NCBI RefSeq assembly: GCF_001758195.1
Contig: NZ_MASR01000002.1
Span: 124,001 to 188,000 of the forward strand
DNA length: 64,000 nt
DNA from: Pseudohongiella acticola
GTDB lineage: Bacteria; Pseudomonadota; Gammaproteobacteria; Pseudomonadales; Pseudohongiellaceae
Direction: 5' to 3'
The position numbers were made by a program, and so were the translations under genes. The notes beneath the pieces are model-generated. The model saw only the letters and a list, made by a program, of their open reading frames with translations. It searched no databases and had not been told where the DNA came from. Each line of letters begins with the position of its first letter. The first letter of the stretch is position 1. This document shows, in pieces, positions 7,832 to 16,909 of the stretch.

Positions 7832-10462
7832 TTACTTACTTTCGACGGTCCATTTGCCATTACGGTAGTGTGCCTTCCAGCCTGTGGCTTTTTTATCCAC
7901 CTCAGTCAGCAGATACTGCTCCTTGGTCTTGCGGCTGAAACGGACCACCGTCGGGTTACCATCTGAATCGGCAACCGGCCCTTTGAGCAGGTAGTGATAC
8001 TTCTCGTCCAGCGCATCTTTGTGCGGCAGGATCTCTGCCAGCAACGGCGCCCGGGTTTCCCTGTTTTTCGGGAACTTGCTGGCGGCGAGGAACAGACCGG
8101 CAGCGCCGTCGCGCAGCACATAGTGGTCTTCAACTTTTTCGCAGGCAAGTTCAGGCATTGGAATCGGATCCATCTTGGGCGGCGCCGCCTCACCGCTGCG
8201 CAACAGCTTTCGGGTGTTTTTGCATTCGCTGTTGGTACAGCCAAAATACTTGCCGAAGCGTCCGGTTTTTAGCTGCATGTCGGAGCCACACTTGTCGCAT
8301 TCGATCACCGGGCCATCATAACCCTTGATCTTGAAACTGCCCTTCTCCACTTCGAAACCGGAACAGTCCGGGTTGTTGCCACACACGTGCAACTTGCGCT
8401 CAGTGTCAATCAGGTAGCTGTCCATGGTGGCGTTGCACAACTTGCAGCGCTTGCGTTCACGCAGGCGACGGTTCTCGACTTCCTCGGCCTCTTCGGCGTT
8501 GTCCGTGTTGATGGCCTCTTCACCCGGCGTCAGATTGATGGTGCACTTGCAGCGCTCTTTGGGTGGCAGGGCATAACCTGAACAACCCAGGAAAACACCG
8601 GTAGACGCTGTGCGAATCTGCATATTACGGCCACAGTCCGGGCACGGAATATCGGTTTCAGTCGGATTGTTCTCGCGCATGCCATCTTCGTCAGCGGAGG
8701 CACGAGCCAACTGGTCAGAGAAGTCGGCGTAGAAATCGTCCAGCAGCTTTTTCCAGTCTTTGTCTCCGGCGGCAACCTTGTCCAGCGAGTCTTCCATCTT
8801 CGCGGTGAAGTCATAATCCATCAGTTCGGTAAAACTTTCCTGCAGCCGCTCAACCACGATATCGCCCATTTTCTGGGCGTAAAAGCGCCGACTTTCCACT
8901 TTGACATAACCACGATCCTGAATCGTGGAAATGATGGCGGCATAGGTTGAAGGACGACCAATACCGCGTTTCTCCAATTCTTTGACCAGACTGGCTTCAG
9001 TGTATCGCGCCGTGGGCTTGGTGAAATGCTGTTTTGGTTCCAGCTTCTGCAGCGCCAGCTCTTCGCCCTCACTGACATCCGGAAGCACCACGTCTTCCTC
9101 TTTGGTAGGCAGTACCCGCAGATAACCGTCGAACTGCATGATGCGACCTTTGGTGCTCAATTCAAAATCACCGGCGGTCACCGATATTTTGCTGCTCAGG
9201 TAGCGTGCCGGCGGCATCTGGCAGGCTACAAAATGCGCCCAGATCAATGCATACAGGCGCTCGGCATCACGCTCCATGCCTGACAGCGAGGTTGGTGAGG
9301 TATTCACGTCAGTCGGCCTGATCGCCTCGTGCGCTTCCTGTGCGCCTTCACGCGCACTGTACTGAATGGCTTTTTCCGGCAGATACTTACTGCCGAACTG
9401 ATCCTCAATATAGTCGCGACACATCTGCAGGGCATCAGCACTCAGGTGCGTGGAATCGGTACGCATGTAAGTGATGTAACCGGCCTCGTAGAGGCGTTGC
9501 GCCATCATCATGGTTTTCTTGACGCCAAAACCAAGGCGGGTGCTGGCGGCCTGCTGCAGGGTTGACGTGATCAGTGGTGGACGCGGTTTTGAACTGGTTG
9601 GTTTATCTTCGCGAGCGCTGACCACAAAGGTGGCATCTTTTAACGCCGCTTCCGCTTTGGCCGATGCCTCAGCACTGCCTGGCCGGTAGTTCGCACCTGC
9701 CTGTTTCATCACCTGCAGGCGAATGGCGTCTTTTGCCTTGTTAGTGGTATCGGCAAACAGCTCCCAGTATTCTTCCGGTATGAAGGCACGGATTTCACGC
9801 TCGCGCTCGACAATCAGCAGCACGGCCACTGATTGCACACGACCGGCAGACAGACCGCGGGCCACTTTCGCCCACAGCAGTGGCGACACCATGAAACCCA
9901 CGACACGGTCGAGGAAGCGACGCGCCTGCTGCGCTTCCACATAACGCATATCCAGATCGCCGGGATGCGAAAACGCCTCATTAATGGCTTTTTTGGTGAT
10001 CTCGTTGAAAACCACACGCCGGTAACGGCTTTCGTCACCACCAATGGCCTCCTTCAGGTGCCAGGCAATGGCCTCCCCCTCTCTGTCCAAGTCCGTTGCG
10101 AGATAAATGGTGTCAGCGCTTTTGGCCAGACGCTGCAGTTCGGATACCACTTTTTCCTTGCCAGGCAGGATTTCGTAACGGGCTGCCCAATCGTGCTCAG
10201 GATCAATACCCATGCGGGCAATCAATTGCTGCCGGGCCTTTTTCTGTTTGTGCGCTGCTTTTTTCTCGGGGCTGAGTTTACGCGTTTTGGCAGCTTCCTT
10301 GGCACGCTGGGCCGGCGTTGTTGTTGAGCTCGACGCGCTGCCGGAGACCGGAAGATCGCGAATATGACCCACGCTGGACTTCACCACGAACTCGTTACCG
10401 AGGTATTTGTTGATGGTTTTGGCCTTTGCGGGCGACTCGACAATAACTAAGGATTTACTCAT
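7832..10462 (-). CDS. topA: DNA topoisomerase I (type IA)
   Basis: This enzyme relaxes negative supercoils through a covalent 5'-phosphotyrosine. The N-terminal Toprim domain begins [16 protein letters not shown] and has the acidic DLDREGE motif (about 124-130). The catalytic tyrosine is in [11 protein letters not shown] (Tyr332). The C-terminal third has tetracysteine zinc ribbons (CPDCGRNM...C, CKLCNATM...C, CDKCGSDM...C) that bind single-stranded DNA. A Lys-rich insertion of about 45 residues within Toprim (about 45-85) is similar to that remembered from Pseudomonas TopA. I chose the ATG at 10462 because it begins the conserved MSKSLVIVE and has AGGA at suitable distance; a TTG four codons upstream lacks spacing. 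Length is 876 residues. Confidence 0.97.
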   Translation of the reverse strand: MSKSLVIVESPAKAKTINKYLGNEFVVKSSVGHIRDLPVSGSASSSTTTPAQRAKEAAKTRKLSPEKKAAHKQKKARQQLIARMGIDPEHDWAARYEILPGKEKVVSELQRLAKSADTIYLATDLDREGEAIAWHLKEAIGGDESRYRRVVFNEITKKAINEAFSHPGDLDMRYVEAQQARRFLDRVVGFMVSPLLWAKVARGLSAGRVQSVAVLLIVEREREIRAFIPEEYWELFADTTNKAKDAIRLQVMKQAGANYRPGSAEASAKAEAALKDATFVVSAREDKPTSSKPRPPLITSTLQQAASTRLGFGVKKTMMMAQRLYEAGYITYMRTDSTHLSADALQMCRDYIEDQFGSKYLPEKAIQYSAREGAQEAHEAIRPTDVNTSPTSLSGMERDAERLYALIWAHFVACQMPPARYLSSKISVTAGDFELSTKGRIMQFDGYLRVLPTKEEDVVLPDVSEGEELALQKLEPKQHFTKPTARYTEASLVKELEKRGIGRPSTYAAIISTIQDRGYVKVESRRFYAQKMGDIVVERLQESFTELMDYDFTAKMEDSLDKVAAGDKDWKKLLDDFYADFSDQLARASADEDGMRENNPTETDIPCPDCGRNMQIRTASTGVFLGCSGYALPPKERCKCTINLTPGEEAINTDNAEEAEEVENRRLRERKRCKLCNATMDSYLIDTERKLHVCGNNPDCSGFEVEKGSFKIKGYDGPVIECDKCGSDMQLKTGRFGKYFGCTNSECKNTRKLLRSGEAAPPKMDPIPMPELACEKVEDHYVLRDGAAGLFLAASKFPKNRETRAPLLAEILPHKDALDEKYHYLLKGPVADSDGNPTVVRFSRKTKEQYLLTEVDKKATGWKAHYRNGKWTVESK

Positions 10463-10535
10463 GAAGCTGCACAATTCCTGATGTTTGTTCGTGATATCTG
10501 TTGCTTCTCAGCGCCTTCCCAAGCACGATCGGCAA

Positions 10536-10561
10536 CAAAAAATCAGAGCGGCTTACTCTGA
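10536..10561 (-). terminator. Probable intrinsic terminator of ilvE
   Basis: In the minus direction TCAGAG pairs with CTCTGA around a 7-base loop and is followed by a run of six Ts. It sits in the 220-base gap between ilvE and topA, about 120 bases after the ilvE stop. Apart from this, the gap holds only the topA leader. Confidence 0.55.
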
Positions 10562-10682
10562 CGAAGCCGTCATATATAAAGATTCACTCACTGAGGGTCA
10601 AGCGTTAGTTGAGTGTAAGTTAAGTTAGTCGGCCGGGAGTCCGATGTTCTGAACCCCCTCCGACCCGGTGCCAGTGCCGTTG

Positions 10683-11747
10683 TCAGTCGAGCGGCACTTC
10701 ATGGGTCCAGCCGTAGGTATCGGCCAGTTCACCGCGCTGAATTCCGACCAGCAGCTCATACAGTTTCTGCATCACAGGGCCAGCCTGTTCACCACCGCCA
10801 TAGAAGCTGTGCCATTTGCTGTCCAGCCAGATACGACCGACCGGAGACACCACAGCCGCGGTGCCGCAGGCGGCCACTTCTTCAAACTCATCAATTTCCT
10901 TGCGCAGATCAATCGGTCGCTGCTCAATGGTCAGACCCAACTCGTTCTCCGCCAGCGTCATGATGGAACGACGCGTGACGCTTGGCAGTACGGCACTGGA
11001 GCTGGGCGTGACAAAGCGGCCTCCACGCATTGCCACCACAATATTGGCCGAACCCGCCTCATCAATGTAGCGGCGCTGCGCTGCATCCAGGAACAATGCT
11101 TCATTGGCGCCCAGTTGCTGCGCCAGACGCGTGGCCAGCAGACCACCGGCATAATTCGCGCCGATCTTGTAATTGCCGGTGCCGGATGGCGCTGCCCGGT
11201 CAAGGTCGGACACGGCCAGTGAAATCACTGCCAGGCCGGCGCTCTGGTAATAAGGCCCCACCGGCGACACGAACACACGGAATTCGAACTCTTTGGCGGG
11301 TTTCAGGCCCAGGTTCTCGCCGACACCGATCAGCATTGGACGGATATAGAGCGCCGCGCCGGAGCCGTGTGGCGGAATCCAGGGGTAATTGGCACGCACC
11401 GCCGCCTCCACGCCGCGGATAAACAGTTCTTCTGGCACTTCCGGAATCAATAGCCGGGTCGCCGCCTGGCGCATACGCTCAGCGTTCAGCGTCGGGCGGA
11501 ACAACAGCACCCGGCCGTCAGGCGCCGTCTGCGCTTTCAGACCTTCAAAGCACTGCTGAGCATAATGCAGCGCCGGCGCGCCTTCGTGTACCGAGATCAT
11601 TTCCGAGGTAATCAGCTCGCCCTCGGTCCATTGACCGTTGACAAAAGAGGCGCGAAATCGGTAATCCGTTGGCCGGTACTGGAAACCCAGCTCCGCCCAG
11701 TTCAGATCCTTTTTGGTGTTTGCCTGTGTGCTCTTGTTCTGTTCCAA
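10683..11747 (-). CDS. ilvE: Branched-chain amino acid aminotransferase
   Basis: This PLP enzyme (fold type IV) makes the last transamination of leucine, isoleucine and valine synthesis. It is 354 residues and resembles the longer class II (BCAT2-like) branch rather than E. coli IlvE. The PLP lysine is Lys194 in GTGNYKIGANYAGG. Other family features are HYAQQCFEGLKA, FRPTLNAERM, RPMLIGVG and YIDEAGSANIVV. The start appears to be TTG at 11747, with AGGG nine bases upstream. The next in-frame ATG would remove about 50 conserved residues. It stands alone between topA and tatD, with its own terminator candidate. Confidence 0.93.
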   Translation of the reverse strand: MEQNKSTQANTKKDLNWAELGFQYRPTDYRFRASFVNGQWTEGELITSEMISVHEGAPALHYAQQCFEGLKAQTAPDGRVLLFRPTLNAERMRQAATRLLIPEVPEELFIRGVEAAVRANYPWIPPHGSGAALYIRPMLIGVGENLGLKPAKEFEFRVFVSPVGPYYQSAGLAVISLAVSDLDRAAPSGTGNYKIGANYAGGLLATRLAQQLGANEALFLDAAQRRYIDEAGSANIVVAMRGGRFVTPSSSAVLPSVTRRSIMTLAENELGLTIEQRPIDLRKEIDEFEEVAACGTAAVVSPVGRIWLDSKWHSFYGGGEQAGPVMQKLYELLVGIQRGELADTYGWTHEVPLD

Positions 11748-11878
11748 CGTCGTTCACCCTGATTTAAAGTCTTCGGTACTGAATATGTTTTTTGTATCGC
11801 GTGGCGTTCAGCCGGTGGCCGGGCGCTGGCGCGCAGCGGCGGTATTATCCTTGATACGCAATGAATCTACCACATCTC

Positions 11879-11887
11879 TGCTATAAT
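11879..11887 (+). promoter_or_regulatory. Extended -10 promoter of tatD, possibly leaderless
   Basis: TGCTATAAT is a perfect extended -10 (TGnTATAAT). Its last base lies only eight bases before the tatD ATG at 11896, so transcription would start about 0-3 bases before the start codon. No Shine-Dalgarno sequence is visible there. No good -35 is present at 16-18 bp, as expected for an extended -10 promoter. Confidence 0.65.
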
Positions 11888-11895
11888 CGCGCGCC

Positions 11896-12750
11896 ATGAC
11901 AAATCCTCTTATCGATATCGGCGCCAACCTGGGCCATGAATCCTTTGCCAGCGATCTGCCCGACGTCCTGCAACGCGCACGTGATGCGGGGCTTGTGCAT
12001 CACCTGGTAACCGGCACCACGCTGGCTGCATCGGAACATGCACTGGACATCTGTACCCGTTACCCGGACCTGTCCTGTACTGCCGGCATCCATCCGCATG
12101 AAGCAGCAACTGCCAGTGCCGAGGTGCTGTCCGGCATTCGTGCATTGCTGAATCAGCCTTTGGTAAAAGCGGTGGGCGAAACCGGGCTGGATTTTAATCG
12201 GGATTTTTCACCAAGACCGGCGCAGGAGAAAAGTTTTAACGAGCATCTGGCGATGGCAGTGGAGACCGGCAAACCGGTGTTCCTGCATCAGCGTGATGCC
12301 CATGAGCGCTTCCTGCCAATTCTGAAGGAGCACCGCGACAGCCTCAGTGGCGGCGTTGTGCATTGTTTTACGGATTCGCGCGAGGCCCTGTTTGATTACC
12401 TGGATCTGGACATGTACATCGGCATTACCGGCTGGATATGTGATGAGCGCCGGGGCAAACACCTGCACGAACTGGTCGCCAGCATTCCCGCCAACCGCCT
12501 GTTGCTGGAAACCGATGCGCCTTATTTATTGCCCCGCAGTCTGCGGCCCAAACCCAAAACGCGCCGCAATGAGCCGGCCTGGCTGACCGAAGTGCTGGCC
12601 ACTGTGGCGCGGTGCTGCGAGCGACCGGCCGCTGACATTGCTGCCGGCACCACGGCCAACGCTGTGCGGCTGTTTGGTCTCGACGCTGTTAATCTGGAAA
12701 CGACAAACCTGAAAACTGTTAACCCTGAGCCTGTGACAGATACGCTTTGA
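11896..12750 (+). CDS. tatD: TatD-family metal-dependent DNase
   Basis: This TIM-barrel hydrolase has, in E. coli TatD, Mg-dependent 3'-5' exonuclease activity on DNA and RNA and aids repair. The sequence closely follows E. coli TatD: IDIGANLGHESFASD at the start, AGIHPHEA, VGETGLDFNRDFS (metal-bridging Glu), FLHQRDAHERF, VVHCFTDSREA, YIGITGWICDERRG and LLLETDAPYLLPR (catalytic Asp). Like TatD proper it lacks the HxH found in the YcfH/YjjV paralogues. Length is 284 residues. The last 32 bases overlap the convergent glutaredoxin-like gene, and the tail after LFGLDAV is unconserved. No tatABC genes are adjacent. Confidence 0.94.
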   Translation: MTNPLIDIGANLGHESFASDLPDVLQRARDAGLVHHLVTGTTLAASEHALDICTRYPDLSCTAGIHPHEAATASAEVLSGIRALLNQPLVKAVGETGLDFNRDFSPRPAQEKSFNEHLAMAVETGKPVFLHQRDAHERFLPILKEHRDSLSGGVVHCFTDSREALFDYLDLDMYIGITGWICDERRGKHLHELVASIPANRLLLETDAPYLLPRSLRPKPKTRRNEPAWLTEVLATVARCCERPAADIAAGTTANAVRLFGLDAVNLETTNLKTVNPEPVTDTL

Positions 12751-12973
12751 CGGTAGCCTCATCAAACGGCCAGCCCAGATCCTGCGCCCGGTCAGCAACC
12801 TTTATCACCGGAATGCGCAGACCATAGGCGTCCACCAGTGCCGGATCGTCACTGATATCAACCGGTATCCAGCGCAAGGCCGGTTGCTCGGCAGCAACCC
12901 GGCGTAGAATCGCTTCTGCCTGCTCACACAGATGGCAACCGGCGGTGGTGTAAAACATCAATTGCTCTGCCAT
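12719..12973 (-). CDS. Glutaredoxin-family (DUF836) thiol protein
   Basis: This is an 84-residue single-domain thioredoxin-fold protein. The active-site motif is CxxC (TAGCHLCEQAE, Cys at about 14 and 17). The cis-Pro loop IPVIKV is typical of glutaredoxins. Its role is likely thiol-disulfide exchange; the partner is unknown. The start overlaps the pyrD stop as ATGA, so the two are translationally coupled. The 3' end overlaps the convergent tatD by 32 bases. Confidence 0.88.
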   Translation of the reverse strand: MAEQLMFYTTAGCHLCEQAEAILRRVAAEQPALRWIPVDISDDPALVDAYGLRIPVIKVADRAQDLGWPFDEATVKAYLSQAQG

Positions 12974-14004
12974 CAGCTCGCTGCCCCGTTACCCAGGCCT
13001 TCAACAATCTCACGCACCAGCGGCGGCCCCTGATAAATGAAACCACTGTAGATCTGCACCAGACTGGCACCCGCTGCCAGTTTTTCGCTGGCGTGGTCCA
13101 GCGACGCAATACCACCCACGCCAATAATGGGAATCTGCCCGTCCAGCGCCGACGCAAGCCGGGCAACAACCTGGGTCGATGCCTGGCGCAGTGGTGCACC
13201 GCTGAGACCGCCCGCCTCGGTGTGCAGTGGATTGTCTTCAACACCGTCACGAGACAGCGTGGTGTTGGTGGCGGTGACGCCGTCAATGCGGAATTCCAGT
13301 AACGCCTCAGCAATCAGTCCTGTTTCGTCTGCATTCAGATCCGGCGCGATTTTGATAACCAGTGGCACATGACGCCCATCCGCCTGGGCCAATGCCAGCT
13401 GCTCCTGTTTCAGCAGCGCCAGCAGGCGTCGCAACTCTTCGCCGTACTGCAATGTCCGCAAGCCCGGTGTGTTGGGGGAAGACAGATTGACCACTACGTA
13501 GCTGGCATGTGGCCAGGCTTTGCGCAGTCCAATCAGGTAGTCATCGGCGGCCTGTTCTACCGGGGTATCAAAGTTCTTGCCAATATTGATACCCAGCACG
13601 CCTTTGAAAGCGCTTCGCTGAATTCTGTCCAGGGCATGGTCGATCCCTTTGTTGTTGAAACCCATGCGGTTGATGATGGCCTGCTGTTGCGGCAGGCGAA
13701 ACAACCGTGGTTGCGGGTTGCCCGGCTGCGGCCGCGGCGTCACCGTGCCGATTTCAATAAAACCAAAACCCAGCGCGGCCAGCCCGTCAATATGATCCGC
13801 ATTCTTGTCCAGGCCGGCTGCCAGCCCCAGCGCATTGGGAAATTCGATCCCCATCACCGTTACCGCCTGGCTACGTCCGCTACGGGCACCGCCGAGCAGG
13901 CCACTGGCACCCAGTCCATGCGCCAGATCAAGGCTGCGCATGGCAACACTGTGGGAGGCTTCGGTGGGAAGATTGAATAAAACGGAACGCATCAGGGAGT
14001 ACAT
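12973..14004 (-). CDS. pyrD: Dihydroorotate dehydrogenase (quinone), class 2
   Basis: This membrane-associated FMN enzyme of pyrimidine synthesis oxidises dihydroorotate with quinone. The class 2 N-terminal helix (MYSLMRSVLFNLPTEASH) targets it to the membrane. The FMN/substrate core follows: ALGLAAGLDKNADHIDGL, IEIGTVTPRPQPGNPQPRLFRL, NRMGFNNKG, VVNLSSPNTPGLR (catalytic Ser and Asn), VIKIAPDLN, GGLSGAPLR and IIGVGGI. The start chosen is the ATG at 14004, which gives 343 residues and the normal N terminus. A TATAAT lies about 30 bases upstream on the minus strand (14035-14040). Confidence 0.96.
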   Translation of the reverse strand: MYSLMRSVLFNLPTEASHSVAMRSLDLAHGLGASGLLGGARSGRSQAVTVMGIEFPNALGLAAGLDKNADHIDGLAALGFGFIEIGTVTPRPQPGNPQPRLFRLPQQQAIINRMGFNNKGIDHALDRIQRSAFKGVLGINIGKNFDTPVEQAADDYLIGLRKAWPHASYVVVNLSSPNTPGLRTLQYGEELRRLLALLKQEQLALAQADGRHVPLVIKIAPDLNADETGLIAEALLEFRIDGVTATNTTLSRDGVEDNPLHTEAGGLSGAPLRQASTQVVARLASALDGQIPIIGVGGIASLDHASEKLAAGASLVQIYSGFIYQGPPLVREIVEGLGNGAAS

Positions 14005-14158
14005 GTCGGGACTCTTGTCAGGAATTTGCCTGCTATTATAAAGGACTGCATCAACCCCTGCTGCCACAATATGCGACAAACTCAATACCGTGGTAGCTAG
14101 ACATCAGCCCTGAATTGGTTACAATCGCTGACTTCCGGCCCAAACCTGACACCTGAAA

Positions 14159-14250
14159 CAGGCCTGATATTTAAAGCTGGACAGAGATTTAAAACAGGCC
14201 CGACAATTAAAACTGGCCCGACACCGATATAGCAGGCCCAACACCTATAA
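14159..14250 (+). repeat. Degenerate 18-bp tandem array in the moxR leader
   Basis: Five units follow each other at 14159, 14177, 14195, 14213 and 14233 (lengths 18, 18, 18, 20, 18), with consensus CWGGCCCGACAnTTTAAA. A diverged 24-base unit precedes them (14135-14158). A partial unit (CAGGG, 14251) supplies the ribosome site seven bases before the moxR ATG. Confidence 0.75.
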
Positions 14251-14261
14251 CAGGGAAAACT

Positions 14262-15221
14262 ATGAGTCACCACAACACCATCACTGCTCTCAAGACCTGG
14301 CTTACCCAGCAAATTATCGGCCAGGAACGTCTGGTTGACCGCTTGCTGATAGCGCTGCTGGCCGACGGCCATCTGCTGGTCGAGGGTGCGCCGGGCCTGG
14401 CCAAAACCAAAGCCATCAAAGACCTGTCCCGGGCCGTTGAAGGTGATTTCCACCGTATTCAGTTCACACCCGACCTGCTGCCCAGTGACATTACCGGCAC
14501 CGAAATCTATCGTCCCGAAGACGGCTCGTTCCGCTTTCAGCCTGGCCCGATTTTCCACAACCTGGTACTGGCGGACGAAATCAACCGTGCCCCGGCCAAG
14601 GTGCAATCAGCGCTGCTGGAAGCAATGGCGGAGCATCAGGTGTCAGTTGGCCGTGAATCATTCAAGCTGCCGCCCCTGTTTCTGGTGATGGCAACACAGA
14701 ACCCGATTGAGCAGGAAGGTACCTACCCCCTGCCCGAAGCCCAGCTCGACCGCTTTCTGATGCATGTATCCATCGGTTATCCGGCCGTGGAAGCGGAGCG
14801 CGAAATTCTGCAGCTGGTGCGTGATGAAGCCCGTAATATCGCCCAGACCACGCCTGCTGTGGTCAGTCAGGAAGATCTGTTTGCAGCGCGACAGGAAATT
14901 CTGTCCATGCACATGGCACCAGCCGTCGAGGAATACATTATCCAGCTGATCATGGCGACCAGAAACCCGGCTCTGTACGGTGACGACCTGGCAGCGTGGA
15001 TCGATTTTGGCGCCAGCCCGCGTGGCACCATCTCTCTGGATCGTTGCGCCCGCGCTCATGCCTGGATTCAGGGCAAGGACTTTGTCAGCCCCGATGATGT
15101 CCAGGCCGTCATGTTTGACGTACTGCGTCACCGCGTGCTGCTGAGCTTTGAAGCCGAAGCCAGCGGTGTTACGCCGGACAAGGTGTTGAGCACAATCCTG
15201 GAAAGAGTGCCTTCTGCCTGA
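14262..15221 (+). CDS. moxR: MoxR-family AAA+ ATPase
   Basis: This chaperone-like AAA+ ATPase is usually encoded next to von Willebrand A (VWA) proteins, which it is thought to remodel or activate. At 319 residues it shows Walker A EGAPGLAKTK (41-50, the MoxR variant), Walker B LVLADEINRAP (101-111), sensor-1 region MATQNPIEQEGTYPLPEAQLDRF and sensor-2 region FGASPRGTISLDRCARAHA. It is first of six same-strand genes (MoxR, DUF58, DUF4381, BatA, BatB, BatD). The gap to the DUF58 gene is 144 bases, wider than the rest of the cluster, so a second promoter there is possible. Confidence 0.95.
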   Translation: MSHHNTITALKTWLTQQIIGQERLVDRLLIALLADGHLLVEGAPGLAKTKAIKDLSRAVEGDFHRIQFTPDLLPSDITGTEIYRPEDGSFRFQPGPIFHNLVLADEINRAPAKVQSALLEAMAEHQVSVGRESFKLPPLFLVMATQNPIEQEGTYPLPEAQLDRFLMHVSIGYPAVEAEREILQLVRDEARNIAQTTPAVVSQEDLFAARQEILSMHMAPAVEEYIIQLIMATRNPALYGDDLAAWIDFGASPRGTISLDRCARAHAWIQGKDFVSPDDVQAVMFDVLRHRVLLSFEAEASGVTPDKVLSTILERVPSA

Positions 15222-15365
15222 AGACTGATCATTTGCAGGCCACCAGCGCCGGCAGGCAGTTGAAAACAGCCCGCGTCGATCTCAGTCGGCCCGGGCCATC
15301 AGGCACACGACCCCCGTACATAAAACAGTTTTGGCAGTCATGACAGTCATTATAAGAGACACACT

Positions 15366-16337
15366 ATGAGTAAGCAGGCTCGCACACTCCCGCACCAGGC
15401 GCTTTACCAGGCCACAGGTGCCGTGATCAGCCTGCAGGATCTGCTGTTGCAACGCTATGCCGCCCGCACCCTTGAATACGCCTCTCACAAGCGTTCGGTG
15501 GCGGGCATCTCCGGCCAGCACCTGTCCAAGATCCGTGGCCGTGGTATTGATTTTGAAGAGTTCCGTCCCTATCAGGCCGGCGATGATATTCGTACCATTG
15601 ACTGGCGTGTCACCGCCCGCACCGGCAAACCTTTCACCAAGGTGTTTCGTGAGGAGCGTGAACGTCCCGTGCTGATTGCCGTGGATCAGTCCAGCTCCAT
15701 GTTTTTTGGCAGCCATGTTGCCTTCAAGTCAGTCGTGGCAGCGCAGGCCGCCGCCATTTTCTGCTGGCTGGCCATCGACAATGGCGACCGCGTGGGTGGT
15801 CTGGTGTACAGCGACGACAATTTTGCCCTGGTTCGCCCCAAGCGCAGCCGTCGTTCCGCCCTGCACCTGCTCAATCAGGTACAGCTCGCCAATGCCGACC
15901 TGGCGTCCGGCCCGATACAGAAACCACAGACGGAAGACGAGATTGGTGGTCTGGCCACGGCGCTGGGCCGCATCCGCCGCATCACCAAACCCGGCAGCAC
16001 GCTGTATGTGATCAGCGATTTCAGTACCATCGATGAAGCAGGCTTTCAGTACCTGTACCAGTTGTCGCGCCACAACAACGTGGTGTGTTGCTTCATTCAC
16101 GACGAACTGGAAGAGAATCTGCCTGTGCCCGGTTACTACAGTATTACCGACGGACGCGATAAAGGTACCCTGAATACCTTCAGCAAGAAGGCACGTGACA
16201 ACTACCGCGGCGTATTTCAGCAGCGACTGGAAACACTGCGAGCCGAATTGACCAAACTGCAGATACCGCTGCTGACAATCAGAACCGATGAACCGGTCGT
16301 GGAACGTATACATCAATGGACTTCGCAGACGCTTTAA
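15366..16337 (+). CDS. DUF58 domain protein (VWA-like)
   Basis: This is a 323-residue protein of the DUF58 family, the usual partner of MoxR ATPases. The family core GIDFEEFRPYQAGDDIRTID lies at about 59-78, followed by WRVTARTGKPFTKVF. A VWA-like metal site DQSSSM follows at about residue 107. No membrane helix is obvious, so it is probably cytoplasmic. The substrate or client is unknown. It overlaps the next gene by 22 bases, indicating coupled translation. Confidence 0.92.
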   Translation: MSKQARTLPHQALYQATGAVISLQDLLLQRYAARTLEYASHKRSVAGISGQHLSKIRGRGIDFEEFRPYQAGDDIRTIDWRVTARTGKPFTKVFREERERPVLIAVDQSSSMFFGSHVAFKSVVAAQAAAIFCWLAIDNGDRVGGLVYSDDNFALVRPKRSRRSALHLLNQVQLANADLASGPIQKPQTEDEIGGLATALGRIRRITKPGSTLYVISDFSTIDEAGFQYLYQLSRHNNVVCCFIHDELEENLPVPGYYSITDGRDKGTLNTFSKKARDNYRGVFQQRLETLRAELTKLQIPLLTIRTDEPVVERIHQWTSQTL

Positions 16338-16909
16338 CTGACATGGCAGATATTCATCTGCCCGCAGAACCCGGATTCTGGCCGCTGGCGCCGGGCTGGT
16401 GGGTGCTGGCTGCACTGCTGCTGGCGCTTCTGATCTATGGTGCGTATCGACTTCACCTGCGCCTGCAGTTGCACCGCCGCTACCGCAGTGCACTGCGTGA
16501 ACTGGATAAATGCCTGGCGAGCCTGCAGGCCAGTGCCGGCGCAGATGGCCCGGATATGGAGCAACGTCTGATTTATGTTAACCAGGTCAACAGCGTGCTG
16601 CGTCGTGTCGCCCTGCTGCACTTTGAACAAGGCCGCGTGGCAGGTTTGAACGGTCAGGCCTGGGTAGCCTTTATCAAACAGCATGATCGCGCCGGACGAC
16701 TGACGCCGGAACTGGCCAGCGCGCTGGCGGAAGGCCGTTTTGCACCACGCTGTGATGTCGACACGCAGGCCTTGCATCAGATGGCCAGTGCCTGGATAAA
16801 GAATCTGTACCTGGCTAAAATCAAACCCGATGCGGCGCCGGACACTGACACTGATTCGACACCTCAATCAACAACCCAGACACGTACAACGGCTGATCAT
16901 CATGCTTGA
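16316..16909 (+). CDS. DUF4381 domain membrane protein
   Basis: This is a 197-residue protein with one strong transmembrane helix near the N terminus (WWVLAALLLALLIYGAYRL, about 24-42) and a cytoplasmic alpha-helical DUF4381 domain (LHRRYRSALRELDKCL, VLRRVALLHFEQGRVAGLNG). The family is regularly placed between DUF58 and VWA genes in Bat-type clusters. The last about 30 residues are Thr/Asp-rich and probably disordered. It overlaps the DUF58 gene by 22 bases and batA by eight. Function is unknown beyond association with the cluster. Confidence 0.85.
   Translation: MDFADALTDMADIHLPAEPGFWPLAPGWWVLAALLLALLIYGAYRLHLRLQLHRRYRSALRELDKCLASLQASAGADGPDMEQRLIYVNQVNSVLRRVALLHFEQGRVAGLNGQAWVAFIKQHDRAGRLTPELASALAEGRFAPRCDVDTQALHQMASAWIKNLYLAKIKPDAAPDTDTDSTPQSTTQTRTTADHHA

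Noticed and set aside
10475-10682. tRNA or small RNA gene between topA and ilvE
   Set aside because: No cloverleaf or T-loop consensus found. Only the terminator-like hairpin and the topA leader are seen.
11851-11856. TTGATA as the -35 of the tatD promoter
   Set aside because: It is 25 bases from the -10, too far. The extended -10 explains the promoter better.
14135-14256. CRISPR array at the moxR leader
   Set aside because: Units are 18-20 bp, contiguous without spacers and diverged; no cas genes occur.
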